Assembly (NCBI GenBank): GCA_900472625.1
Contig: UCIT01000066.1
Location: 1-62,574 of the forward strand
Length of the DNA stretch: 62,574 bases
Source of the DNA: Hyphomicrobiales bacterium
GTDB taxonomy: Bacteria; Pseudomonadota; Alphaproteobacteria; Rhizobiales; Rhizobiaceae
Direction of reading: 5' to 3'
Under the pieces are notes generated by a model. The model saw only the letters and a program-made list of their open reading frames with translations. It ran no database searches and had not been told where the DNA came from. Positions 52,048-60,659 of this stretch are shown in pieces. Each line of letters starts with the position of its first letter. Positions within the stretch are counted from its first letter, which is position 1. The position numbers and the translations under genes are program-made.

Positions 52048-53894
52048 GCCGCGTCCCGGAATGCGTCTCGCAGGCCGCCCATATCTCCGGGCACACCCGC
52101 TGCGGTCCCTTCCAGGAACTGCCTGTGCCAAAGCTGGAACATCAGGAGGCCCCAGACGCGTGTCGTTAGATCGGCCTTACCATCGAGATGGGGCTTCACG
52201 TGGCGCTCGAAAAGGTTCGGTTCGAAAATACCCTGACGACGAAGCCGGTCGGGTGAAAGAGCCTGCTCGACAAGCGGACGCAACTCACCGCGCAGCCAAA
52301 GCTTGAGAGGAATCACGAACCCCTTTTTCGGGGCATTCAGCAATTCTGTGGGCAAAAGCGGTGCGACTGCCTGACGAAGAAGACCCTTCAGGTCGCCGCG
52401 TGCCGTCCGGATGGACGGCGGGATGCGCCGCACGAGATCGAACAGTTCATTGTCAAGAAATGGCGGCCGCGCCTCAAGCGAATGCGCCATCGAGAATCGA
52501 TCGGTCATAGCCAGAAACTCGTCAGCAAGCTGCGTCTCGATATCCGTCGTTGCGCAACGATCCCGAATGCGCCCCTGCGCCCTCTTGTAGTGGTCGTAGA
52601 GGAGACTTGCCGTATCCTCCAGCGAGTCGCTGGCACGGCTAATGCGCTGCTTCTCGTGATCGGGGAAGTAATAGAAACTCTCAAAGAATCGCGATCTGAA
52701 ACGCTCCGGGGAGACGTCGGGGTCGCCAAGCCAGGGAAACCGCCGTTCGAGGCCGATCCACTTGCCGTAGTTGCCAAAGAGTTCGTCTCCGCCGCTGCCG
52801 ACCATGCCGACCTTGACGGCTTGGCTCATGTGCTTGAACACCGCCCACGACGGCAGCCCGCCGCCATAAGGCTCGTCCATGTGCCAGACCATCTTGCCCA
52901 AATCATTCAAGAGATCGCCAGGCTTCATGACCAGTTCGTGGTGCTCCGTGCCCCACTTGCGAGAAACGGCGGCAGCCAAGGGCAGTTCGTTCCATTGCTC
53001 CTCCCTGTCGCCAGCGAAGCCGAGGGAAAATGTCGCCGGTGGCTGCCCGTCCTCGCTCAGCGCCCCCACGATCGCAGAGGAATCAAGGCCGCCGGACAGC
53101 GAACAGGCGACCGGCACATCGGCAAGAGACCAGCGCCGGACAGCCTTCCGCAACGCATCTCGGATGAGGTCGGGCAACTCGCGTGCGTCGAGGCTTGAAT
53201 CCGCTTCGAAACGGGGGCGCCACCACGTAGTGATGTCGAGCGAGCCGCACGAAAAATCATAGACCAAGGCTTGCCCGGCACCTAGCCGCTCGATGCCGTC
53301 GATGATGGCAGGCGCGCCGGGCACATACATAAGGCTAAGATAGTGATGGAGTGCCTGCCTGTTGACGTCGCGAGTGACGAAAGGCAGTTGCAGCAGCGAT
53401 TTCATCTCGGAAGCAAAGGCAAATGTTCCGCCTTTGCGAGTGAAATACAGCGGCTTGATGCCGAAGCGATCGCGTCCCAGCGTCAGTGTCCGCGTCTTCG
53501 CGTCGTAGAGAGCGAATGCAAACATTCCGTTTAGCCGCTTCAGCGCGGCGACGCCATAATGGCGTAGCAGCGCAAGTAGCACCTCGGTGTCTGAGTGATC
53601 GGTCGCGAATACCTCGCCCCGCGCCTCCAGTTCCCTGCGAAGATCCGGCGCGTTCATGATCTCGCCGTTGTAGACGAGGGTATGACGTTTATCGCCGCTT
53701 CTCATCGGCTGTAGACCGCCTGCGGCATCGATGATCGCGAGTCGCCGCATGCCGAGAGCCAAACCAACATCCGGATCGACGAAAACACCACCGGAATCCG
53801 GTCCGCGATGAAACTGGATCGTATTCATGTCATCCAGCCAACGGCGCAGATCCTCTTCGGGCTTTCTGGCAACGAGCCCTACAATGCCACACAT
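52044..53894 (-). CDS. asnB: Asparagine synthase-type glutamine amidotransferase (copy 2)
   Basis: A second AsnB-family protein (616 residues), clearly different in sequence from copy 1. Glutaminase Cys2 (MCGIVGLVARK), FHRGPDSGG at ~28-36, VYNGEIMN at ~74-81 and PP-loop SLSGGLDSSAIVGAL at ~265-279 are intact. Two AsnB paralogues in one locus with several uronic-acid producers suggest two different amidated sugars or positions. It overlaps the downstream glycosyltransferase by 4 bp and follows a methyltransferase gene after 30 bp. Confidence 0.9.
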   Translation of the reverse strand: MCGIVGLVARKPEEDLRRWLDDMNTIQFHRGPDSGGVFVDPDVGLALGMRRLAIIDAAGGLQPMRSGDKRHTLVYNGEIMNAPDLRRELEARGEVFATDHSDTEVLLALLRHYGVAALKRLNGMFAFALYDAKTRTLTLGRDRFGIKPLYFTRKGGTFAFASEMKSLLQLPFVTRDVNRQALHHYLSLMYVPGAPAIIDGIERLGAGQALVYDFSCGSLDITTWWRPRFEADSSLDARELPDLIRDALRKAVRRWSLADVPVACSLSGGLDSSAIVGALSEDGQPPATFSLGFAGDREEQWNELPLAAAVSRKWGTEHHELVMKPGDLLNDLGKMVWHMDEPYGGGLPSWAVFKHMSQAVKVGMVGSGGDELFGNYGKWIGLERRFPWLGDPDVSPERFRSRFFESFYYFPDHEKQRISRASDSLEDTASLLYDHYKRAQGRIRDRCATTDIETQLADEFLAMTDRFSMAHSLEARPPFLDNELFDLVRRIPPSIRTARGDLKGLLRQAVAPLLPTELLNAPKKGFVIPLKLWLRGELRPLVEQALSPDRLRRQGIFEPNLFERHVKPHLDGKADLTTRVWGLLMFQLWHRQFLEGTAAGVPGDMGGLRDAFRDAA

Positions 53895-53924
53895 ATTCGA
53901 TCGTCCCGCTGCTGATCTGAAATA

Positions 53925-54878
53925 TCAATTCTTCCTGTAGACAAAAGTAATAGAGTGGCCCGCAGGCCGCATGCCATCACTTTGAAGCATGCGTATCAAT
54001 CGCGGCCGCATGAAACTGGCAAGCTTGGCAAACATCTTCATGCGGAATGAATTATCTATTGGAACGCTTTTCCTACCGGAGAGGGCCCCAATGATCAATG
54101 TATTCGCATAGCTCTCCAGATGCTCATCAGCCAGTTTGTCATGGTGTATCTCGACCACATCGAGAGAAAAGATTTCCGCTACACGTACAAGTGCATCGCG
54201 ATTCCACCAAGTCACATGATGAGGAGGACAGTTCAGAACATTATTCACGGCGTATCGCAGAAACGAATCTGCGTTTGGCACCGATATGATTAATCGCCCG
54301 CCCGACTTCAAACTTGTCAGGCAATCCTCGATAAAACCGTACGGATCGGAAACGTGCTCAAGGACCTGGAAGGCGCAGACGACATCGGCGGACTGGGGGA
54401 ATTCAACCGCATAGCTGCCAGCGGTTCTTTGATGAACCTTCAACCCGGACGCTCTCGCGGCTCCAACTGCGTAGTCGGACAATTCGATACCCTGGTAATT
54501 TTGCCGATCGATGTAGTTGGCAAACTTTCCGCTCCCGCAGCCTACATCCAGCACCTTGTCGGTCGGGCCGATCATGGAAGTTGCGAAGGCAAACTCCGGC
54601 TTTTCGCTATTGTAGTACCAGGCTTTGGAAACAAGATCCTGGTAGAATTTGTCAGAGCCTGCAGCGAGAGGCTCGTAGAAAGAAAGGTGGCAGTCTCCAC
54701 ACGCGAGCAAAGTCACCAGTTCCGACTCTTTGAAATGGTCGATGACCTCGAGGTGAAGGCTTTGTCGATACAGGTTTGCAAGCTCGGATGCGCGAATTTG
54801 GAACTCAGCTTCTGCACGCGAAGCGCCGCACAAAGGGCATCTCACTTGGCTGAGAGTGGGATAAGCTTGCGGCCTCAT
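53925..54878 (-). CDS. Zinc-ribbon SAM-dependent methyltransferase
   Basis: A 317-residue protein with an N-terminal CPLCG and a later CGDCHLSF pair, then a Methyltransf_23-type SAM domain: DKVLDVGCGSGKFANYIDRQ, YQGIELSDYAVGAARASGLK, and ADVVCAFQVLEHVSDPYGFI with LKSGGRLIISVPN. It overlaps the stop/start of the KpsS-like gene upstream by 4 bp. The target is unknown; with the neighbouring nonulosonate genes it might methylate that sugar or the last residue of the repeat. Confidence 0.9.
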   Translation of the reverse strand: MRPQAYPTLSQVRCPLCGASRAEAEFQIRASELANLYRQSLHLEVIDHFKESELVTLLACGDCHLSFYEPLAAGSDKFYQDLVSKAWYYNSEKPEFAFATSMIGPTDKVLDVGCGSGKFANYIDRQNYQGIELSDYAVGAARASGLKVHQRTAGSYAVEFPQSADVVCAFQVLEHVSDPYGFIEDCLTSLKSGGRLIISVPNADSFLRYAVNNVLNCPPHHVTWWNRDALVRVAEIFSLDVVEIHHDKLADEHLESYANTLIIGALSGRKSVPIDNSFRMKMFAKLASFMRPRLIRMLQSDGMRPAGHSITFVYRKN

Positions 54879-56521
54879 TGTGAATAGACTTCCTGTTTGC
54901 TTGATTCCATGCTCGCATCCCTTGCAAGAAGGTCAGAAGACTTCAAATCATCCATCCAATTCGCGATGAATGCCAGGTCGGACTGATCGTCTCCAACGCC
55001 GGAACCAACCTCGACATCCACGCTCAGATGCGGCAGGCCGAACGTTCTGGCGTTGAAATTCAGTCGAAACGATTCCATCAGGAATGGTCGGCGAAAGAAG
55101 GCTCCCCAGGCATAGAGGCGCGCCCGTTCAATTTCCCTCGGTTCGAGAGGAACCTGCTCGTGAAGCGATCGCAGCACGTCCTGGTATGCCTCCACCGTCG
55201 GCGGATCCAGAGTGAACCCATTGCCGGCATAGCGTCCCGAGCCCGCTGTGACTACGGGAATGCCGAAACAGGGCAACTCCATCCCTATCGTACCCCGGAC
55301 AGTCAGCCCATAGTCGATTGTTCCAAACAAAGAGAAAGTGTTCACATCCGTATCGGCAGGCAGCAGCCGCACATGCGGCGGCAGTTCCCCGAACGCCTCT
55401 CGCAGCGCGATTGCTTCGAGCTGTTCCATGGGCTTACCGTCCATGCGCGAACGCCATACATTGACAGGATGGACTTTGATGATCCAGTCCATCGCCGTGT
55501 TTGCAATCGCCCCGCGCACGGTTTCGACAAGCCAAGTCTCGTAGTCGGGATAAAGGCTAGTGCCATAGAAGAATGTAGCATCGTAGAGGATATGGGCGAA
55601 GATCACGGCGACTTTGCGCTCACCCTCTATTCCGAGTTTGTTGCGGGTCGCCTCGCGATCGAAAATCCTCTTGCCTTCTTGCAATTGCTGCCTGTTGTAC
55701 CAGGCACCGCTTTCGTAATGAGATACAAGCTTGTCCATGATCGCGCCAGCGCGCGTTTCGCCAAGCCCCTTGCGCTGCAGTTCCTCCCAAGTGTCGTCAC
55801 CCAGGGCGAACGGATGACGATCGCGGGTGCGCAATGTGTAGCGCTTGAAGAGCAAGCGCTCTGACTGCGGCGCTCCGACCCATTGCACCACGTCCGTCCC
55901 GGCGAGAAGGCACGCGTCGAACATTTCGCCGGCCGGGGTGTATCCGCGCTCGTTGAACACGCCCAACGAAGGCTTTATCCGCTCTATTAGAATTTCCGCA
56001 CTTCTCTTGGCGAGAAGAGAAGCCGCAATCGCCTTTCGGAGAGCGGTGGAGTGCTCCTCGTTCGAGGGGTCCATCTTGCCGATACGCATTTCGCGAACGG
56101 TTTTGCTCAAGGCATTGCGGCCGATGCGAAAGCCTTCCACCTCAAGGTCTATAATATCCTCCGGCGTACGGCAGCCTTCCAGGAGCTGCGCTGCAAGCCT
56201 ATCCGCCTGGCTAGTGTCCAGGCCGTTGGTCGATCCCTCGGCAAAGAAGAAATCCGTAGGACCGGTTGCGAGAAAAATCCGCTCTAGTACGGGATCGGTC
56301 CTGGGCAGTATGACCGCGATGCGATATCCCAGCTCGCGAAGCCGGTAGGCGAAGAGAGCCTCGACCTTCACCGTCGCTATGGAGGCCATCAACTGGCAGA
56401 AAACAACCGTCTTGCCGGCAACCGGCCGGCCAGAATGCCTCAGGCCACGCACGGAACGGCGCCACAACATCAGGTCGAGTTCGAGCAGTGCCCTGTCTTT
56501 GACTCGTCCAATCAAGCTCAT
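54875..56521 (-). CDS. Capsule-type (KpsC/KpsS-like) GT-B protein, candidate nonulosonate transferase
   Basis: A 548-residue soluble protein that I do not recognise with certainty. Its C-terminal half resembles capsule synthesis proteins of the KpsC/KpsS/sialyltransferase kind: WIIKVHPVNVWRSRMDGKP (~344-362), PHVRLLPADTDVNTFSLFGT (~380-399), TVRGTIGMELPCFGIPVVTA (~406-425) and GRYAGNGFTLDPPTVEAYQD. The HP and the Gly/Glu-rich nucleotide-binding motifs are in the expected order. The gene lies between neuA (4-bp overlap) and a methyltransferase, so I infer that it transfers the CMP-activated nonulosonate made by NeuB/NeuC/NeuA. It could also be another sugar transferase or a structural relative without activity. 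Confidence 0.6.
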   Translation of the reverse strand: MSLIGRVKDRALLELDLMLWRRSVRGLRHSGRPVAGKTVVFCQLMASIATVKVEALFAYRLRELGYRIAVILPRTDPVLERIFLATGPTDFFFAEGSTNGLDTSQADRLAAQLLEGCRTPEDIIDLEVEGFRIGRNALSKTVREMRIGKMDPSNEEHSTALRKAIAASLLAKRSAEILIERIKPSLGVFNERGYTPAGEMFDACLLAGTDVVQWVGAPQSERLLFKRYTLRTRDRHPFALGDDTWEELQRKGLGETRAGAIMDKLVSHYESGAWYNRQQLQEGKRIFDREATRNKLGIEGERKVAVIFAHILYDATFFYGTSLYPDYETWLVETVRGAIANTAMDWIIKVHPVNVWRSRMDGKPMEQLEAIALREAFGELPPHVRLLPADTDVNTFSLFGTIDYGLTVRGTIGMELPCFGIPVVTAGSGRYAGNGFTLDPPTVEAYQDVLRSLHEQVPLEPREIERARLYAWGAFFRRPFLMESFRLNFNARTFGLPHLSVDVEVGSGVGDDQSDLAFIANWMDDLKSSDLLARDASMESSKQEVYSQ

Positions 56522-57225
56522 CGCTGTCCCGCCCTGGCCGTTAGAAGCTTTTCAGCCTCGGCCAGATCGGCCTCGGTGTCGATATCGAGAGAATCCTCCG
56601 GCTCCATGAAATATGGAAGCAGATTCCCGCCAAATATGTACTCTGGCAGTCGTGCTCGGCGAGTGATGTATATCGCAGCCCCATTGCGGGCGAAAACCGG
56701 CTCCTTGTCCTGCCGCCGCGTCGGCGTCGACGATTGATCCAAGTAGGAACGGAGAAACCCGTCCGGCCCCAGCGCCATGACCGAACGGGGATGGAATATG
56801 TGTGGAACGGATATGCAACTTACGAGGCTATCAGCCCCGACGGCGGCTTCGAAAGCTGCTGCCGCTTCGATGAGATGCGATGCCTTACGTAAGGGCGAGG
56901 TCGGTTGCAGCGTCACGACTGCGTCTGCTGCGTAGCCTTGGGCCTCCAACGCTTCAACGACATGGAGCAGCACCGGAAGCGTCGGCGCCCCATCTTCCGC
57001 AAGATGTGCCGGGCGCATCATGACTTCCGCGCCCAGCTGGCGGGACACGGACGCGATCTCGTCGTCGTCGGTCGATACAACGATGCGATCGAGAACACCC
57101 GATGCTTCGGCTGCCTCGATCGTATGGGCAATCAGGGGCTTGCCCATGATCGCGCGGATGTTCTTGCGAGGCACGCCCTTCGAACCGCCGCGAGCTGGGA
57201 TAATGCCGAGAAAGCGCAAAATCAT
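56518..57225 (-). CDS. neuA: CMP-nonulosonate synthetase (NeuA-type cytidylyltransferase)
   Basis: NeuA activates a nonulosonic acid (sialic acid or relative) with CTP to the CMP-sugar. The N-terminal signature GIIPARGGSKGVPRKNIRAI (~7-26) is the defining motif of acylneuraminate cytidylyltransferases. VVSTDDDEIASVSRQLGAEV and ADAVVTLQPTSPLRKASHLI follow, both in typical places. At 235 residues the length fits short NeuA enzymes. It follows neuC after 4 bp. CMP-Kdo synthetases are related but lack this exact motif, so a nonulosonate is favoured. Confidence 0.93.
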   Translation of the reverse strand: MILRFLGIIPARGGSKGVPRKNIRAIMGKPLIAHTIEAAEASGVLDRIVVSTDDDEIASVSRQLGAEVMMRPAHLAEDGAPTLPVLLHVVEALEAQGYAADAVVTLQPTSPLRKASHLIEAAAAFEAAVGADSLVSCISVPHIFHPRSVMALGPDGFLRSYLDQSSTPTRRQDKEPVFARNGAAIYITRRARLPEYIFGGNLLPYFMEPEDSLDIDTEADLAEAEKLLTARAGQR

Positions 57226-57229
57226 TCCT

Positions 57230-58381
57230 TCAGTATGTGATCTGTTTTTGAACCTTTACGGTCTTATGGGCGAGAATCTCTGCAATCCGCTCGCCAGCCT
57301 TTCCGTCCCCATAGATCGGCTCCATCGCATAGCGGCCATGGTCGATCTGACGGCGGATAGCGGCGTAGATCTGGTCTCTATCGTGATCGCAATCGATGAC
57401 GTTGGAGCCTCGGTCCCGCGCATCCTGCCGCGAGCCAAGATTCACTGTCGGGGTACCTATGAATGCGCCCTCTCGGATTCCACTGGACGAATTGCCGACC
57501 AAGCACGCGGTCCGGTCCATTAAGTGTACATAGGTCGCAACCGGCAGGTTTTTGAAGAAATGCATATCCTTTGCGCGTCCGCGCTCGCGCCACTTGCGAA
57601 TTCCTCTCGCGATGTCCTCGGAGCCGGCGTCTGCATTCGGCCACAGCACGATAGCGGGAATTTGGGTCCGTGCGACAGCTTCAAGCGTGGCATTGATCTG
57701 CCCCTCGCCCGATCCGTATTCGGTTGTCACCGGATGCTGGGAGACAAGCAGAAAGGGCTTTGTGAGATCAAGCGCGTCACCGACGCCGAGAGCGAACAGA
57801 TCTTTAGACAAGCCGTCTTCACGCCCTTCCAGGATTTCCGCCACTAGGTCTATGCGGGGGCAGCCGACCAGATGAATATCCTCAAGCCGTTCTCCGAGTT
57901 TGGCGATACGGTCGGCAGCGTCTTGACTTGCTGGAAAATGCACATGTGCAAACTTGGTCACAGCATGGCGGATGCTCTCATCAATAGTCCCAGTCACTTC
58001 ACCGCCCATGGTATGAGCAATCGGAATATTCATGTAAGCCGCAGCGAGCGTCGTCGCCATTGTCTCGAAACGGTCTCCGACAGTTAAAACAAAGTCCGGC
58101 TGTAGACGCTCGAATACGGTCGGAAGCTCGATCAGGCCCATACCAGTCGACTTCGCCATCGTGGCCGGCGTCTCGCCTTCAACTAGCATATGCAGCTTTA
58201 CATCGACAGAAAAACCATCCTGCTCAATTAGCGATACGGCAGCTCCGTAGCGGTCGAGCAACGCGGACGCGCCGACCACCAGTTGCAGCTCTAGGTCAGG
58301 ATGAGCGCGGATAGCCCTCATTGCCGACTTGATCGAGCTGTAGTTCGCACGAGATCCGATAACGACGCAAACACGTTTCAT
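57230..58381 (-). CDS. neuC: UDP-N-acetylglucosamine 2-epimerase, hydrolysing (NeuC type)
   Basis: NeuC releases ManNAc (or a related hexose) from UDP-GlcNAc, supplying the substrate for NeuB. Family features are VVIGSRANYSSIKSAMRAI (~6-24), VLTVGDRFETMATTLAAAY (~98-116), AHTMGGEVTGTIDESIRHAV (~121-140) and the C-terminal VGNSSSGIREGAFIGTPTVN (~302-321). It has 383 residues. The order neuB-neuC-neuA with 4-bp overlaps is that of sialic/legionaminic acid loci. The related legionaminate epimerase LegG would be accompanied by LegB/LegC genes, which are not seen here. Confidence 0.93.
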   Translation of the reverse strand: MKRVCVVIGSRANYSSIKSAMRAIRAHPDLELQLVVGASALLDRYGAAVSLIEQDGFSVDVKLHMLVEGETPATMAKSTGMGLIELPTVFERLQPDFVLTVGDRFETMATTLAAAYMNIPIAHTMGGEVTGTIDESIRHAVTKFAHVHFPASQDAADRIAKLGERLEDIHLVGCPRIDLVAEILEGREDGLSKDLFALGVGDALDLTKPFLLVSQHPVTTEYGSGEGQINATLEAVARTQIPAIVLWPNADAGSEDIARGIRKWRERGRAKDMHFFKNLPVATYVHLMDRTACLVGNSSSGIREGAFIGTPTVNLGSRQDARDRGSNVIDCDHDRDQIYAAIRRQIDHGRYAMEPIYGDGKAGERIAEILAHKTVKVQKQITY

Positions 58382-59376
58382 AGAAAGTCTGTCTCCAGAA
58401 ATTGATCGTCGGCCGCAACGGCGCGGGCAAGCGACCGGCCGACAAATTCTCTATACCGTCCAGCCGATACACCGTCGCCGGGCTTCTTAAAGGCAAGATC
58501 GGCTTCTTCGATGATCGTGCCCTTGGCCAGCGGCCTTGCGGCGACGATGCTCTTCTCGAAAATTTGCTTCATCTCGCCGAAGGCATGCACGTCATTCTTG
58601 TTGACTGGATTTCGCAGCATTTTCCACGTATCGCGGACACTGCTGCAATACAGTTTGAAATCATCCGGTTCCATCGCATTGGCCGCATCACTTCCGTACA
58701 TCGCCTTAGAGAAGGTAAGATGCTTCTCCAGCGCAGTGGCGCCCAACGCCGCAGCGGCGACACCGGCGGCAACTCCAGCGGTATGATCAGAAAAGCCCAA
58801 ACCAATATCGGAGCCGTAACGATCGCGGAATTCGGCAAGTACGTTCAGTCCTGCTTTCTCAGGTGGACAAGGGTAAGCTGAAGTACATTGCATGATGTTC
58901 AGCGGCACCTTCCCGATAAGTTCGCCGACTGCAGCGTCCATTTCGATCCAGGAACTCATGCCAGATGAAAGGAGCACCGGCTTGGCTAAAGAGCCCAGCT
59001 TGGATAGGAGCGGTATGTTTGTTACCTCGCCCGAGGGCACCTTGTAGATTTCCGCACCAATGTCTTCCAGAAGATCAACTGCCTCAAGCGAAAACGGAGA
59101 AGACAGGAACTTGACGCCGAACGCTTCGCAGTGCTCGCGGAGCTTTAGCCACTGCTCTCGACTGAAGCCGGTGCGCTCGAAATATTCGAAGCGAGGCTCA
59201 CCTTTAAAATAACTTGGCATTGGTGCGTTTTTAAGTGTCTCGGCGCTAGCGATATGGGTTTGGAATTTAGCGACATTCGCGCCACATTCCGCTGCCAGTT
59301 CAATCAGCTTGCATGCATTGCCAAAGGAGCCGTCGTGAACGGACCCAATTTCGGCGATAATCAGCAAATCCTTCAT
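58378..59376 (-). CDS. neuB: Nonulosonate synthase (NeuB type)
   Basis: NeuB condenses ManNAc (or a diacetamido hexose) with phosphoenolpyruvate to form the nine-carbon acid. The ATG at 59376 is preceded by GGAG at a 5-base spacing, better than a longer in-frame start. The 332-residue product shows the TIM-barrel NeuB domain (LIIAEIGSVHDGSFGNACKL, ANVAKFQTHIASAETLK, YKVPSGEVTNIPLLSKLG, IGLGFSDHTAG, ALEKHLTFSK) and a C-terminal SAF antifreeze-like domain (~275-330, SIVAARPLAKGTIIEEADLA). Whether the product is Neu5Ac, legionaminic or another acid cannot be fixed from sequence. Confidence 0.94.
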   Translation of the reverse strand: MKDLLIIAEIGSVHDGSFGNACKLIELAAECGANVAKFQTHIASAETLKNAPMPSYFKGEPRFEYFERTGFSREQWLKLREHCEAFGVKFLSSPFSLEAVDLLEDIGAEIYKVPSGEVTNIPLLSKLGSLAKPVLLSSGMSSWIEMDAAVGELIGKVPLNIMQCTSAYPCPPEKAGLNVLAEFRDRYGSDIGLGFSDHTAGVAAGVAAAALGATALEKHLTFSKAMYGSDAANAMEPDDFKLYCSSVRDTWKMLRNPVNKNDVHAFGEMKQIFEKSIVAARPLAKGTIIEEADLAFKKPGDGVSAGRYREFVGRSLARAVAADDQFLETDFL

Positions 59377-59544
59377 TTTGTCTCCTACCGTATCCCATTG
59401 ATGCACTCCAGGCGCAGCCAAATGTGGTTGCGGTGATTGGCCATCCGCCTAGTGATACAGTCCATCAACACATTCAGCATCGCAACCTACAACGTGTTAC
59501 GAGGTAGGAATCCGTAATGGTAGGTGCATATAGATTAGCCTCTG

Positions 59545-59569
59545 GCTTCTGTCCATTACTGACAGAAGC
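59545..59569. repeat. Hairpin between lpsL and neuB
   Basis: GCTTCTGTC (59545-59553) pairs perfectly with GACAGAAGC (59561-59569) around a 7-base loop, 9 bp of stem. No T-run follows on either strand, so it is not a classical terminator. It lies ~170 bp upstream of the neuB start and could be a protein site, an RNA processing element or an attenuator. Confidence 0.45.
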
Positions 59570-59587
59570 AGTCTGACCGCCAGCGAA

Positions 59588-59606
59588 GCGCGCAAAGTTT
59601 GCGCGC
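59588..59606. repeat. Perfect GC-rich palindrome just after lpsL
   Basis: GCGCGCAAAGTTTGCGCGC (59588-59606) is a perfect inverted repeat around a single central base, 12 bp beyond the lpsL stop on the minus strand. As RNA it would form a strong stem with a very tight loop. No poly-T follows, so it could be a rho-dependent or 3'-end-protecting hairpin. With the hairpin at 59545 it probably separates lpsL from the neuBCA transcript. Confidence 0.45.
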
Positions 59607-59618
59607 GGCAACCATGTG

Positions 59619-60659
59619 CTAGGAAATTGTTTTAGCGCCGTCGCCATAGAAATTGAGGTACCAAGCAACGAACCGGCTAACGCCTTCTTTGATCGACGTA
59701 TCAGGCCGGTAGTTCAGGTCATGCATCAGGTCGGTCACGTCTGCGTAAGTGTCAGGGACGTCACCTGGCTGAAGCGGAAGAAGTTCCTTGGTAGCCTTTT
59801 TCCCTAATTGTTCTTCGATAGCCTCGATGTAGGCGCTTAGGTGGACTGGCGTGCTGTTGCCGATATTATAGATCCGGAAAGGGGCGGAGCTTGAGGCCGG
59901 ATCGGGTTCGTCACTATTCCACTCTATATTAGGCTCAGCAACTTTGTCACTTGCACGTATGATTCCTTCAACGATGTCGTCAACGTAGGTGAAGTCACGC
60001 GTATGATCCCCATTGTTGAAGACAGTGATCGGTTTACCTTCCAGGATATTCTTAGTGAACTTAAAAAGCGCCATGTCCGGGCGGCCCCAGGGGCCATATA
60101 CTGTGAAGAACCTCAGACCGGTCGTCGGGAGGCGGAACAAGTGAGAATAGCTGTGCGCCATGAGTTCGTTGGCTCGTTTCGTTGCCGCGTAGAACTGCAA
60201 TGGATGATCCGCAATCGCATGTTCGCTAAACGGCATTTTTGTGTTCGCACCGTACACGCTCGACGTTGATGCATATGTCAAATGACCGGCATTTCCATAG
60301 CGACAAGCTTCAAGGATGTTTGTGAAGGCGATCAAGTTGCTTTCTACATAGGAATGGGGATTTTCGAGGCTATAGCGAACGCCGGCCTGCGCGGCCAGAT
60401 GGATGACCCTATCGAATGTGCCATCGGCAAAGCAGCTTTCTACTGCTGCCCGATCAGCGAGATTGGCCTTGACGAAACTGTATTTTCCGCCTTGGCGCCC
60501 GGACGCGTCTTCCAACATCTCGAGCCGCTTTTGCTTCAAGGACGGATCATAGTAGTCGTTGACCACGTCGAATCCGACGACCTCGTCACCTCGCTCAATC
60601 AATCTTTTCGCGACATGAAAACCGATGAAGCCAGCACAACCAGTGACCAAAAACCTCAT
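59619..60659 (-). CDS. lpsL: UDP-glucuronate 4-epimerase-type NAD-dependent epimerase
   Basis: An extended short-chain dehydrogenase (~346 residues) that interconverts UDP-GlcA and UDP-GalA, like LpsL of rhizobia. The ATG at 60659 has GGAG 9 bases upstream. Motifs: FLVTGCAGFIGFHVAKRL (~3-20), FDVVNDYYDPSLKQKRLEML (the YDPxLKxxRL block typical of UDP-GlcA epimerases), LTYASTSSVYG and FYAATKRANELMAHSYSH (catalytic Tyr and Lys). GalA is an abundant component of rhizobial polysaccharides. Separated from neuB by two hairpins, it may have its own transcript. Confidence 0.93.
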   Translation of the reverse strand: MRFLVTGCAGFIGFHVAKRLIERGDEVVGFDVVNDYYDPSLKQKRLEMLEDASGRQGGKYSFVKANLADRAAVESCFADGTFDRVIHLAAQAGVRYSLENPHSYVESNLIAFTNILEACRYGNAGHLTYASTSSVYGANTKMPFSEHAIADHPLQFYAATKRANELMAHSYSHLFRLPTTGLRFFTVYGPWGRPDMALFKFTKNILEGKPITVFNNGDHTRDFTYVDDIVEGIIRASDKVAEPNIEWNSDEPDPASSSAPFRIYNIGNSTPVHLSAYIEAIEEQLGKKATKELLPLQPGDVPDTYADVTDLMHDLNYRPDTSIKEGVSRFVAWYLNFYGDGAKTIS

